Source of the DNA: an uncultured bacterium
GTDB taxonomy: Bacteria; Bacillota; Clostridia; Oscillospirales; Oscillospiraceae
Assembly (NCBI GenBank): GCA_945873205.1
Contig: CAMCCC010000018.1
Coordinates: forward strand, 1 to 44,368
Length of the DNA stretch: 44,368 nt
Direction of reading: 5' to 3'
The stretch's first letter is position 1. The number at the start of each line of letters is the position of its first letter. Both the position numbers and the translations under genes were made by a program. Positions 26,005-34,438 of the stretch are shown here, one piece after another. A model generated the notes under the pieces. That model worked only from the letters and a program-made list of their open reading frames with translations, was not told where the DNA came from and did no database searches.

Positions 26005-26754
26005 TTATTTGGGCAGCGCGGCAGTAGAGTCCGGTTCCGCAGGCCAGGTGTTTTCAAAGCAGTAGCCAAGATATGTATTCAGCATTTCGATATGGGGGGC
26101 GTTGTAGGGAACAAACATGATATAGCGTTCTGCCCCGGCGTCGGCCTTGTCCCGCCCTGCCACATAGCGGCTTTGGGTCATGTCCACACCGGTGAAGCAG
26201 GCCTTCCCATCAGGGTCTGCACCCAGAATCAGATACTCCTCCAGCGCCGCAAAAAGTGTGGGGGACAGGACAGTCTCCAGATCCGCCATGGGCACATCCT
26301 CCGCATAATATGCATACACCGTCTCCGTAGTGACAACAAAATCCAGCTCCTGAGTGGCCATATAGGCGATAATCTTCCCGTTGCTGGCGGCGCTGTATTC
26401 CCTGGCGATACCGTCCAGGCCGATATACAGGCTGTCATCGAAAATAACGCGCTGCCCCTTTCCCAACTCCAGCACGGCGGCAAACTCCCGCTCCAGCTCT
26501 CCGGCAGGGAAGAGGTTATAGTCATCGTTGGTAAAAAAGCCCTCCAGCACAGTCTCCTTATGAGCCTGCACAATAGCGTCACCCACATAGCCGCAAAACA
26601 TCAGTACCACCAGGGTCAGCAGCAGCCATTTCCAATAGTAGGTGAAGATATAGCCGATTTTCCCACCAAAAGTCATGGTGCGCAGCTTGGCTGACTCCGT
26701 ATCGCGCCACAATTTTACCTTCTGCCGGAAGGTCAGTCCATAGCCTCCGATCAT
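26005..26754 (-). CDS. Membrane-anchored protein of unknown function
   Basis: A 249-residue protein. A basic cytoplasmic N-terminus (FRQKVKLWRDTESAKLRTMTFGGKIGYIFTYY) precedes one membrane segment (WKWLLLTLVVLMFCGYVGDAIV, about residues 42-63). The rest, an acidic extracytoplasmic domain, has no recognised motif. Its start overlaps the YesL gene stop by 4 bp, so the two are translationally coupled and probably work together. Confidence 0.75.
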   Translation of the reverse strand: MIGGYGLTFRQKVKLWRDTESAKLRTMTFGGKIGYIFTYYWKWLLLTLVVLMFCGYVGDAIVQAHKETVLEGFFTNDDYNLFPAGELEREFAAVLELGKGQRVIFDDSLYIGLDGIAREYSAASNGKIIAYMATQELDFVVTTETVYAYYAEDVPMADLETVLSPTLFAALEEYLILGADPDGKACFTGVDMTQSRYVAGRDKADAGAERYIMFVPYNAPHIEMLNTYLGYCFENTWPAEPDSTAALPK

Positions 26755-27398
26755 TCCGCAAGCTGCTCCTTTCCCTCTTCCTCCGGGTCCCGGACATATT
26801 TCAGGAAAACGCCGGTAATGAAATAGGAGGAGAAAAAGATATAAAGCCCGATCCAGAAGAAAAACAGACCGCTTACATAATAGATCAGCACGCAGACCAG
26901 GGCCGTCATCACGAAAAAAGTGATGGTTACATGCAGATTGCCCATGGCCATGATAAAGCTGTCATGGATGAGCTTTTTCAGACCAAAATCAAAGGTAGCC
27001 AGCACCGGATAGACATACATGGTGCAGGAGAGGAAGATGAGGGCGGCGCAGCCGCAAAAGCCCATCAGACCGATTCCCAGAGAGCCGCCCTTAGTCAGGT
27101 AGAAGTTCCACGCCGCCCACAGATCCAGGGCGAAGAAGGCAAGCCCGCCAAGCTGGATGAGCCAGAGGAGAGTGCCCCGGCCGAAATGGGCCTTGAAGGA
27201 GGTGAAAAAGCTTTTCAGAATCTTGCCCTCCCGGTCATTCACCTGGTGCAGCGAAAAATCATAAAACGCTGTGGTGGCCGCACCGATGGTGAAAACGGGC
27301 AGGCTCACCAGGGCCCACAGGATACTCATGCAGGCCACATCCGTGATTTTGCCAACGAAATTCCAGAATTTGTTCTCGGGGTTAAAGAGTTGGTACAT
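26751..27398 (-). CDS. YesL family (DUF624) membrane protein
   Basis: A 215-residue integral membrane protein with about five hydrophobic helices and the DUF624 opening (FNPENKFWNFVGKITDVACMSILWALVSLPVFTIGAATTA). Such proteins commonly accompany ABC sugar transporters in Firmicutes; their role is unknown. It lies between the glycerophosphodiesterase gene and the membrane-anchored protein gene. Confidence 0.87.
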   Translation of the reverse strand: MYQLFNPENKFWNFVGKITDVACMSILWALVSLPVFTIGAATTAFYDFSLHQVNDREGKILKSFFTSFKAHFGRGTLLWLIQLGGLAFFALDLWAAWNFYLTKGGSLGIGLMGFCGCAALIFLSCTMYVYPVLATFDFGLKKLIHDSFIMAMGNLHVTITFFVMTALVCVLIYYVSGLFFFWIGLYIFFSSYFITGVFLKYVRDPEEEGKEQLAE

Positions 27399-27418
27399 GG
27401 GGTTCTCCTGTCAGGGAA

Positions 27419-28141
27419 TTACTCGAGAATATTGGTGGTGATATAGTCAACACCCATTTTGACCAGGGCTTCCCCGTCCTCCTTGGCGTTGACGGTCCAG
27501 CAATTGACTTCCAGCCCGGCGGCGTGAACCTGATCCACGATTTCCTTGGTCAGACTGGTATAACGGATATCCAGGCCCAGATTGTACTTTGTCAGCGCGT
27601 CAAGAGAGTCCTCTCCCCACTGATCCAGCAGGTACTGGGCAGACTGCTCCGGATAGCGCCGGCGCAGATACACCAGGTTCTTCAGCTGGAAGGAAATGAA
27701 GGTCACATGCTCCAGATAGCCCAGCTTGTCAATGGCAGCAACCATCCTATAGATATCGCTGGCTTTGAACTGGTTTTTCAGCTCAAGGACACAGTGCTTC
27801 TCATACTTTTTGCAGATCCCGATGTATTCTTCCAGGGTGGGAATGAGAAGGTCGATGCGGCCCCGCTTCCCGTCAATATCGGTGAGCTGAAGCTTACGCA
27901 GGGTTTCAAAGCTGCTGTTTTCAATGATGAGGCTGTCCACCCCTACGCGGGCCGTATTATCGTCATGAAAAATGACAAACTGCCCATCGGCGGTGCGGTG
28001 CACATCCGTCTCGATGCCGTAATAACTCTCCCGGTTGCCAGCTGCCACAAAGGCCGCACAGGTGTTCTCCTTCTCCAGTCCGCTCAGCCCCCGGTGAGCA
28101 ATCATCTTCACTTGACCCTTATCAATTTTAATTGTATTCAT
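27419..28141 (-). CDS. Glycerophosphodiester phosphodiesterase
   Basis: A 240-residue GDPD/UgpQ-type enzyme hydrolysing glycerophosphodiesters to glycerol-3-phosphate and an alcohol. Catalytic residues are visible: IAHRG (residues 13-17), GIETDVHRTADGQFVIFHDD (metal-binding Glu/Asp and the catalytic His), VLELK, and a C-terminal NCWTVNA. There is no signal peptide, so it acts in the cytosol. ATG 28141 sits 8 bp after AAAGGAG; a GTG nine bases upstream is too close. It is divergent from the Ugp-like transporter. Confidence 0.9.
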   Translation of the reverse strand: MNTIKIDKGQVKMIAHRGLSGLEKENTCAAFVAAGNRESYYGIETDVHRTADGQFVIFHDDNTARVGVDSLIIENSSFETLRKLQLTDIDGKRGRIDLLIPTLEEYIGICKKYEKHCVLELKNQFKASDIYRMVAAIDKLGYLEHVTFISFQLKNLVYLRRRYPEQSAQYLLDQWGEDSLDALTKYNLGLDIRYTSLTKEIVDQVHAAGLEVNCWTVNAKEDGEALVKMGVDYITTNILE

Positions 28142-28188
28142 CACACGCACTCCTTTTTATTGCAAAAAGCGACTTTATCGTATCTTGC

Positions 28189-28217
28189 AGTATAGCATTG
28201 CGGCCTTCCCATTGCAA
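28189..28217 (-). promoter_or_regulatory. Promoter of the glycerophosphodiesterase operon
   Basis: On the minus strand, TTGCAA (28217-28212), a 17-bp spacer and TATACT (28194-28189). The intergenic region 28142-28465 holds this and the divergent ugpB promoter, and no other gene. Confidence 0.72.
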
Positions 28218-28368
28218 TCATTGCCGCTCCGTAAGGTTCAAAATTTCAAACTTTTGGTGAAAATGAGCAAATTATCTCATGCTTTTTTTCCCTTTCCTAC
28301 AGAATTTTGAGCGACTTTCAAATCAAAATCAATTTTTGTGCAAATTTGCGTAATATTTATGCGAACGC

Positions 28369-28397
28369 TTGTAAATGGTGCTATGAAATGGTATACT
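28369..28397 (+). promoter_or_regulatory. Promoter of the Ugp-like transporter operon
   Basis: TTGTAA (28369-28374), a 17-bp spacer and TATACT (28392-28397). The -35 overlaps GCGAACGCTTGT, a weak cre/LacI-like sequence. Confidence 0.7.
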
Positions 28398-28465
28398 TTA
28401 ACCAACAAGACAGCCTCGCTGCTGTAAAGCAACAACCCATCACGAACAAAATGGAGGAACGACAA

Positions 28466-29803
28466 ATGAAAAAAGTTTTGGCACTTGCTCTCGCGCTGTG
28501 CATGGTTTTCTCTCTGTGCGCATGCAGCGGCTCCACCGGAAGCACCGCGGCACCGGCTGAACCTGCAGCCCCCGCCGAGGCGCCGGTTGAAGCAGCACCC
28601 GCATCCATGTATGAAGTCACCGAGCCCATCACCATCATCTGGTGGCATGCACTGGAGGATCAGTACTCCGATCTGGTCAATGAGGTCGTCAGCGGCTTCA
28701 ATGCCTCTCAGGATCTGGTTACTGTCGAGGCCCAGTACATCGGCGCTTATAAAGACGTGAACGAGGCCCTGGTAGCTGCCCACGCGGCCGGCACCGGCCT
28801 GCCCGCAGTCTGCGTTGCCAACACCGACTATGTTGCATCCTATGGCGCTGGCGGTGTGTTCGAGAATCTGGACCCCTATATCGCAGCTACCGGTTACGAT
28901 GTGGACGACTTCTCCACCGGTCTGCTCACCAGCTCTCAGTTTGAGGGCAAGCAGGTTGCTCTGCCCTTCCTGCACTCCACCCAGGTCATCTATTATAACA
29001 AGACCATGGCTGACGAGAACAATATCACCGTCCCCACCAAGATTGAGGACTTCCCCGCCTTCCTGGAAGCCGGCGCTGCCGCCTGCAACGGCTACGGCAC
29101 TGTGGTTCCCGGCTGGGACCAGTGGTACTTCGAGACCCTGTACCTGAACGAGGGCGTGAAGATCATCACCGATGAAAACACCTGCGATCTGGACAGCGAT
29201 ACCGCAGTGGGCGTGACCAACATGATCAAGGGCTGGTGCAATGACGGCCTGGCCTACCTGGCCACCGGCACCGACGCTTCCGCTACCATGCGTCAGAAGT
29301 TCTACGACGGAGAGACCTTCTCCGTCATGCACACCTCCTCCCTGTACAACAACTATGTCAGCAAGTGCGACTTTGAGGTCGGCATGGCATGGTACCCTGC
29401 TGCCTCCACCGGCAACATGTTCTCCGAGGTGGGCGGCTGCGTGCTGGGCATCCCCGCTGGCAATGATCAGGCTACCAAGAACGCTGCATGGCTCTTCCTG
29501 CAGTACCTCTGCGGCAAGGAAGTCAACATGAAGTGGGCTGAAGGCACCGGCTACCTGCCCACCCGTAACTCCGTGCTTACCACCGACGAAGGCGTGGCCT
29601 TCCTGGAGGAAAAGCCCGCTTTCCAGTGCATCTTCGATAATCTGAACCTGATTAACCCCCGCATCCAGAACGCTGCCTGGAGCGAGCTGGCCACCACCTG
29701 GAAGAACTACATGGACGTGATGATCAACCAGAACGGTGTTGTTGAGGATGAGACCAAAGACATGGTCGTTGAGATCAACGAGATCCTGGAGGATCACGCC
29801 TGA
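28466..29803 (+). CDS. UgpB-like ABC transporter substrate-binding lipoprotein
   Basis: A 445-residue extracellular family 1 binding protein with lipobox LCAC and an Ala/Pro-rich linker. The mature domain starts with EPITIIWWHALEDQYSDLVNEVV, as in UgpB-like proteins, and includes LPFLHSTQVIYYNK. Association with a phosphodiesterase makes glycerol-3-phosphate or a glycerophosphodiester the likely ligand; a sugar is possible. ATG 28466 follows TGGAGGAA; the frame is open upstream without a site. Confidence 0.88.
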   Translation: MKKVLALALALCMVFSLCACSGSTGSTAAPAEPAAPAEAPVEAAPASMYEVTEPITIIWWHALEDQYSDLVNEVVSGFNASQDLVTVEAQYIGAYKDVNEALVAAHAAGTGLPAVCVANTDYVASYGAGGVFENLDPYIAATGYDVDDFSTGLLTSSQFEGKQVALPFLHSTQVIYYNKTMADENNITVPTKIEDFPAFLEAGAAACNGYGTVVPGWDQWYFETLYLNEGVKIITDENTCDLDSDTAVGVTNMIKGWCNDGLAYLATGTDASATMRQKFYDGETFSVMHTSSLYNNYVSKCDFEVGMAWYPAASTGNMFSEVGGCVLGIPAGNDQATKNAAWLFLQYLCGKEVNMKWAEGTGYLPTRNSVLTTDEGVAFLEEKPAFQCIFDNLNLINPRIQNAAWSELATTWKNYMDVMINQNGVVEDETKDMVVEINEILEDHA

Positions 29804-29852
29804 TTTCCTGCCAGCAGGAGAAGAGAGCAATCTCTGAATAAGCACGAACAAA

Positions 29853-29884
29853 CCTCAAGCCTTGCCTAAGGGCAGGGCTTGGGG
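29853..29884 (+). promoter_or_regulatory. Intergenic hairpin after the UgpB-like gene
   Basis: CCTCAAGCCTTGCC pairs with GGCAGGGCTTGGGG. The U-tract is missing. This is a typical 3'-stabilising or partial read-through structure after a binding-protein gene. Confidence 0.6.
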
Positions 29885-29917
29885 TAGTCCCACATATCGG
29901 AGAGAAAGGATTTTACT

Positions 29918-30871
29918 ATGACCGATGTCACCGCAAAAGCTGCTGTGGCCGAGGCTCCGGCAAAGCAGAAGAAGCCTTTGCTCACCCAAAGGCAGAAGTC
30001 CAAGTTCATCGACTTCCTCTTTGTTCTGCCTGCCCTGGCCCTGCTGGCGGTTTTTACTTACTATCCGGTGGCAAAGCTGTTTCAGATCAGCTTTACCGAC
30101 TGGAACCTGCTTAAGCCCGAATGGAATTTTGTCGGACTGAAAAACTGGAAGTGGCTCTTCGTGGGCTCCGGCGCCAAATATCTCTGGAACTCCCTGAAGG
30201 TGACCTTCCTGTACTCCTTGGGCGAAATCTTTGCTACCATGGTGGGCGGCATGATCTTCGCCCTGATCTTCAAGCGCATGACCCGCTCCTTCAGCGCTAT
30301 GCGCGCCATCCTGTTTGTGCCCAAGTACGTGGCCATGTCCTCCTGCGCTGTGGTGTTCCTCTGGATCCTCAATACCGACTACGGCGTGCTTAACTATCTG
30401 CTCAAGCTGATCGGATTGCAGCCGGTGGACTGGCTGAACCAGGAATCCACCGCCCTGCTGTCTGTGCTGATGACCACATGCTGGCGTGTGTTCGGCTACG
30501 GCATGATGATCTATCTGTCGGCAATGATGGGCATTTCGCCCCAGTATTATGAGGCGGCATCCCTGGACGGCGCCAACAGCCGGCAGCAGTTCTTCAAGAT
30601 CACCCTGCCCCTGCTGTCTCCCACCACACTGTTCCTGCTGGTGACCACCTTCCTCAGTTCCATGAAGGTGTTCCAGTCTGTGGATATCCTGACCCAGGGC
30701 GGCCCTGCCCGCTCCACCGAGGTGTTCGTCTATCTGATCTACCGTTACGCTATGGTAGACTTCAGAATGGACCGCGCCGCCACTTCCGCCGTTATGTTCT
30801 TCGTGATCCTGCTGTGCATCACCGTGGCTACCATGAAGTACTCCAATAACGCGGTCAACTATGACGCATAA
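29918..30871 (+). CDS. Sugar/glycerol-3-phosphate-type ABC permease (UgpA-like)
   Basis: A 317-residue MalF/UgpA-type permease with an N-terminal cytoplasmic stretch and six predicted transmembrane segments. The ATPase-contact loop is EAASLDGANSRQQFFKITLPLL near residue 210. AGAAAGGA precedes the ATG. It is followed by UgpE after 16 bp. Confidence 0.9.
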   Translation: MTDVTAKAAVAEAPAKQKKPLLTQRQKSKFIDFLFVLPALALLAVFTYYPVAKLFQISFTDWNLLKPEWNFVGLKNWKWLFVGSGAKYLWNSLKVTFLYSLGEIFATMVGGMIFALIFKRMTRSFSAMRAILFVPKYVAMSSCAVVFLWILNTDYGVLNYLLKLIGLQPVDWLNQESTALLSVLMTTCWRVFGYGMMIYLSAMMGISPQYYEAASLDGANSRQQFFKITLPLLSPTTLFLLVTTFLSSMKVFQSVDILTQGGPARSTEVFVYLIYRYAMVDFRMDRAATSAVMFFVILLCITVATMKYSNNAVNYDA

Positions 30872-30887
30872 GAAAGGGGGAAGAACA

Positions 30888-31745
30888 ATGAATCCTGAAA
30901 CTGCTATCCGCAAAAAGCATCACAGCGCCGGATACCATCTCCAGACTGTGGTTGCCGTCATCATCACCATCATTATGGTCTTCCCTCTGTACTGGATGCT
31001 GGCTACCTCCGTGAAGTCCGCAGAGGAGGTGCAGCGGGTTATCCCCACGCTGTTCCCCCACAGCTTCCATCCGGAGAACTATTTTAACGTTCTGACCCGC
31101 GCAAACTTCCTGAAGTACTACTGGAACACCATTGTTATGACTGCCGGTATCCTGATCCTTCAGGTTGGCACCGGCACCCTGGCTGCCTACGGCTTCGCCT
31201 GCGGCAACTTCAGGGGCCGCAACGTGATGTTCTACCTGGTGCTGGGCGCACTGATGATCCCCCTCCAGGTGACCTTTATCCCCATCTATATCATGTGCGC
31301 CAACTGGGGCCTGGCAGATACCTTCCTGGGCCTGATCCTGCCGGAGGCTGTTTCCGCCTACTACATCTTCATGATGCGAAACTCCTTCCTGGCCATTGAC
31401 CAGAGCTATATCGACGCCGGACGGATCGACGGACTGGGCCGCTTCGGCATCATCTGGAATGTTCTTGTCCCCATGAGCAAGGCCACCATTTTCACCGTCA
31501 CACTGGTGACCTTCTCCAACGGCTGGAACGCCTACTTCTGGCCCAAAATCATCGCCAAGAACGAGGTGCGCCGGGTGCTGACCGTGGGTCTTGCCCAGCT
31601 GAAAAACACCTTCGCCGGACAGGCAGTGTCCAACTACCATGAGATCATGGCAGGCGCTGTGCTGGCCGTGCTCCCGCTGATCATCCTGTTCCTGATCTTC
31701 CAGAAATACATGATGACCGGCTATTCCAAGGCAGCAATGAAGTAA
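30888..31745 (+). CDS. Sugar/glycerol-3-phosphate-type ABC permease (UgpE-like)
   Basis: A 285-residue MalG/UgpE-type permease with six transmembrane segments and the contact loop YIDAGRIDGLGRFGIIWNVLVP. The ATG at 30888 has AAAGGGGG; an ATG nine codons upstream, overlapping ugpA, has none. No ATPase follows, so the transporter must borrow a shared MsmK/UgpC-type ATPase encoded elsewhere. Confidence 0.9.
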   Translation: MNPETAIRKKHHSAGYHLQTVVAVIITIIMVFPLYWMLATSVKSAEEVQRVIPTLFPHSFHPENYFNVLTRANFLKYYWNTIVMTAGILILQVGTGTLAAYGFACGNFRGRNVMFYLVLGALMIPLQVTFIPIYIMCANWGLADTFLGLILPEAVSAYYIFMMRNSFLAIDQSYIDAGRIDGLGRFGIIWNVLVPMSKATIFTVTLVTFSNGWNAYFWPKIIAKNEVRRVLTVGLAQLKNTFAGQAVSNYHEIMAGAVLAVLPLIILFLIFQKYMMTGYSKAAMK

Positions 31746-31772
31746 ACCGGCAAATCCGGAAACCGGAAACAA

Positions 31773-31802
31773 AGGCGCACCGCCGTCAGGCGGTGCGCCT
31801 TC
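31773..31802. terminator. Terminator between convergent ugpE and DeoR genes
   Basis: A 12-bp stem AGGCGCACCGCC with its complement and loop GTCA, followed by TTCTGT on the plus strand. Confidence 0.75.
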
Positions 31803-31817
31803 TGTGTCTCTGTTCAA

Positions 31818-32552
31818 TCAGCCGCCAGCGCCGATTACTGCGCCGTGAAAGGCGGAGCCGAAATGCCCGGGAACATCAGTGACAATATAGTCCATGTCCT
31901 TCAGCCGCAGCAGCCCGTTGCCCGACTCGGCATGGATCTGCTCGCCGGAAAACAGTAACACCCGCTTTTCCGCTTGCCGTGCCGCCGTGCGGATGACAGG
32001 CATTCGCTCCAGCTCATGGAAGGCAATACTCCCGCTCTCCGTCAGGGAATCGCAGCTGAAAAAGGCCAGACTATAGTAGAATAGTCCTGCCAGCTCCGCT
32101 GCCTGGCTGCCGGAGAGACTGTCCCGCCCCGTTGCAAGCTGACCGCCAGTGCAATAGAGATGGGCGGCATGGCCGCACAGAATGTCGGCAGCGGCAATGC
32201 TGTCCGTCACCACGGTGAGATCCTGGATCTGGCTGGCCGCCCTGGCCAGGGACAGGCTGCATTGGCCCGCACCGATAAAAACAACACTGTGGGGCTTGAT
32301 CAGGGCCGCGGCGGCGTTGCCAATTGGGTCGCCGGGCAGCTCCGGGCTGCCGCAGGCCACGGCAGGCGCCATGCGGGTGACTGCCATTGCCTTGCCGTGG
32401 CTTCTCACGATCAGCCCACGGCGGGCCAACTCAGCCAGATCCCGGCGTATGGTGGCCGAGCTTGCATAGATCTGGGCCTCCAGTTCTCTTACAGAGATGC
32501 TGCGCTTGCTCTCGATCAGCCGCAGCATTTTTTGAAGACGTTCTTCTGACAT
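31818..32552 (-). CDS. DeoR/GlpR-family transcriptional regulator (second copy)
   Basis: A 244-residue regulator. The N-terminal DeoR helix-turn-helix (ERLQKMLRLIESKRSISVRELEAQIYASSATIRRDLAELARRGLIVR) is followed by a DeoR-C sensor domain like a sugar-phosphate isomerase fold (VFIGAGQCSLSLARA; VVTDSIAAADIL). ATG 32552 has AAAGGGGA. It lies 22 bp after a second DeoR-type gene and is divergent in sequence from it. It probably controls the ugp/gdpd genes or the PHP locus. Confidence 0.88.
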   Translation of the reverse strand: MSEERLQKMLRLIESKRSISVRELEAQIYASSATIRRDLAELARRGLIVRSHGKAMAVTRMAPAVACGSPELPGDPIGNAAAALIKPHSVVFIGAGQCSLSLARAASQIQDLTVVTDSIAAADILCGHAAHLYCTGGQLATGRDSLSGSQAAELAGLFYYSLAFFSCDSLTESGSIAFHELERMPVIRTAARQAEKRVLLFSGEQIHAESGNGLLRLKDMDYIVTDVPGHFGSAFHGAVIGAGG

Positions 32553-32574
32553 CGCTTCCCCTTTCCTGCTGTGC

Positions 32575-33318
32575 CTATAACTGCACCCGGCGGACGATGG
32601 CTCTAGAAGCCAGCGTATGCTTACCGTCATCGGTAATCAGGTATTGAAATACGTCGATATGGGCGATGTTGTATGGCCGGGTCAGCCCGATCTTTGTGCT
32701 GTCAAACAGCAGCACTGCACTTTGCGTCTGTTCTATCGCTGCTCTGCGCAGAGAAGCCGCACTCTCTATGGTTTCGGCGGCAAAGCCCTGGGGCGTTACT
32801 GCCACGGGGGAGAAAAAGGCCATATCAAAATTGAAGCGGCGCAGGGCCTGCTCCGCTGCCGGCCCGAAGAAGCCCCGGGAGGCCGGGGACATCTCTCCGC
32901 CGATCAGACGAACCTGCACAGGGCCGCCTTGAAAACGCCTGGCCACCGGCAGACTGTTGGTAACCACAACAATATCCCGCATGCTCCGCAGCCCGTTGGC
33001 CATTTGCAGCACGGTGGAGGAGGAATCCAGAAACACCGTACTGCCGCTGCGCACAAGCTGGAGCGCATTGCGGGCGATGGCTGCTTTGGCGTGGGCATTC
33101 ACGGTGGAACGGAAGTTGACCGGCGTGTCCACAATTGTCTCAGAAACGGGGACTACCCCGTTTTTGCTCATGGCTACCATGCCGCGCTGGTTCAATTCGG
33201 CCAGGTCGCGCCGAATGGTAGAGACGCTGACATCAAATTTTTCCGCAAGCTCCTGGGTCGTTGTGTATCCTTTTTCCCTTACCGTACCCAATATATCCAA
33301 CAGTCGCTGCTCTCGCAC
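32575..33318 (-). CDS. DeoR/GlpR-family transcriptional regulator (first copy)
   Basis: A 247-residue DeoR-type repressor: REQRLLDILGTVREKGYTTTQELAEKFDVSVSTIRRDLAEL at the N-terminus, then a sugar-phosphate sensor domain with FLDSSSTVLQMANGL and VVTNSLPVARRF. The GTG at 33318 is 7 bp after GGGAGG; the GTG two codons upstream abuts the site, so 33318 is chosen. First gene of a two-regulator operon, divergent from the PHP gene. Confidence 0.9.
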   Translation of the reverse strand: MREQRLLDILGTVREKGYTTTQELAEKFDVSVSTIRRDLAELNQRGMVAMSKNGVVPVSETIVDTPVNFRSTVNAHAKAAIARNALQLVRSGSTVFLDSSSTVLQMANGLRSMRDIVVVTNSLPVARRFQGGPVQVRLIGGEMSPASRGFFGPAAEQALRRFNFDMAFFSPVAVTPQGFAAETIESAASLRRAAIEQTQSAVLLFDSTKIGLTRPYNIAHIDVFQYLITDDGKHTLASRAIVRRVQL

Positions 33319-33348
33319 GTCCACACCTCCCGCAAATGCTTGAGTTTC

Positions 33349-33377
33349 ATTGTAACAGAAACCGGAAGCTTTTTCAA
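33349..33377 (-). promoter_or_regulatory. Promoter of the tandem DeoR operon
   Basis: On the minus strand, TTGAAA (33377-33372), a 17-bp spacer and TACAAT (33354-33349). Confidence 0.75.
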
Positions 33378-33409
33378 CCAGACCTTACTATCAGAAAGGA
33401 ATCTGTTCT

Positions 33410-34423
33410 ATGCAAATCATTTCTCCCGATTTGCCCCAGTTCAAGGCAAATCTCCACAGTCACTCCAAGCTCTCCGACGGCTGTCTGACGCCGGAGGCTA
33501 TGGCTGAGGCCTATAAGGCCCAGGGTTATTCCATCCTCGCCATCACGGATCATGAAGCGCCTTATGACCACAGCCAGCTCAGTACGCCGGATTTTCTGAT
33601 GCTCACCGGATATGAGGCCTATATCCGCCCCTCTGCCAGCTGTCAGCTGGATCCCTATGGGCCGGAGATTCACCTCAACCTGCTGGCCAGGGAGCCGCAC
33701 AACACCTGTTTTGTGGCCTATGATCCCGACTTCTGCAAATATATGCCCCATGAGTTGGCCGAATCCAGGGCCCAGGTCGGCAACATTGGGCCCCGGCAGT
33801 ATGACAGGGAGTATATCCAGCGCTTCATCCGTGAGGCCGTGCAGGCCGGTTATCTGGTCACCTACAACCACCCCAACTGGTCCATGGAGGAGCCGGAGGA
33901 AATCCTGCATTATGATGGCTTTTTCAGCCTGGAGCTTTTCAACACCGGCTCCATGGTGATCAATGGGCATGAGTCGAACCTGGGCCTGTATGACCGGCTG
34001 CTGCGCCACGGCAAATTCCCCTATGTGCACGGCGCGGATGACAACCACAACAAGCGGCCCTTCGGCGACCCGCTCTGTGACTCCTTCGGTGCCTGGACCA
34101 TGATCATGGCCCCGGAGCTGAGCTATCCCGCCATCATCCACGCGTTGGAAAAAGGAGATTTTTATGCCAGCACCGGCCCGACCATCCGGGAGCTGCGCTT
34201 TGAGGGCAGCCATGTGGTTCTGAACTGCTCCGAAGCCCGGCGCGTCACCATGCATTTAAGCCCCAAGCGGGCCCAGAACATCTGCGGCCACGCAGGCGAG
34301 AGGGTGACCTCCGCCGCGTTTGATATTCCCGCCAGTGCACCTTACGTGTACTTCTCCGTGTTCGCCCCGGATGAGACGGAGGCGCACACCCGTGCCTTTA
34401 CCCGGCAGGAGCTGGGGATCTGA
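33410..34423 (+). CDS. PHP-domain metal-dependent phosphoesterase
   Basis: A 337-residue cytoplasmic protein of the PHP superfamily. NLHSHSKLSDG (motif I, HxH), LAITDHE, YNHPNW and HGADDNHN supply the metal-binding His/Asp set. The C-terminal third (THLSPKRAQNICG region to the end) forms a small beta domain. The substrate could be a phosphodiester or sugar phosphate, consistent with the GDPD/Ugp neighbourhood, but that is inference. AGAAAGGA precedes the ATG. Confidence 0.85.
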   Translation: MQIISPDLPQFKANLHSHSKLSDGCLTPEAMAEAYKAQGYSILAITDHEAPYDHSQLSTPDFLMLTGYEAYIRPSASCQLDPYGPEIHLNLLAREPHNTCFVAYDPDFCKYMPHELAESRAQVGNIGPRQYDREYIQRFIREAVQAGYLVTYNHPNWSMEEPEEILHYDGFFSLELFNTGSMVINGHESNLGLYDRLLRHGKFPYVHGADDNHNKRPFGDPLCDSFGAWTMIMAPELSYPAIIHALEKGDFYASTGPTIRELRFEGSHVVLNCSEARRVTMHLSPKRAQNICGHAGERVTSAAFDIPASAPYVYFSVFAPDETEAHTRAFTRQELGI

Positions 34424-34438
34424 GGGCCGCAAACGAGG

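Noticed and set aside
28361..28374. A CcpA (cre) site in the ugp promoter.
   Set aside because: Only part of the consensus matches (TG..A.CG.T); too weak to list as a feature.
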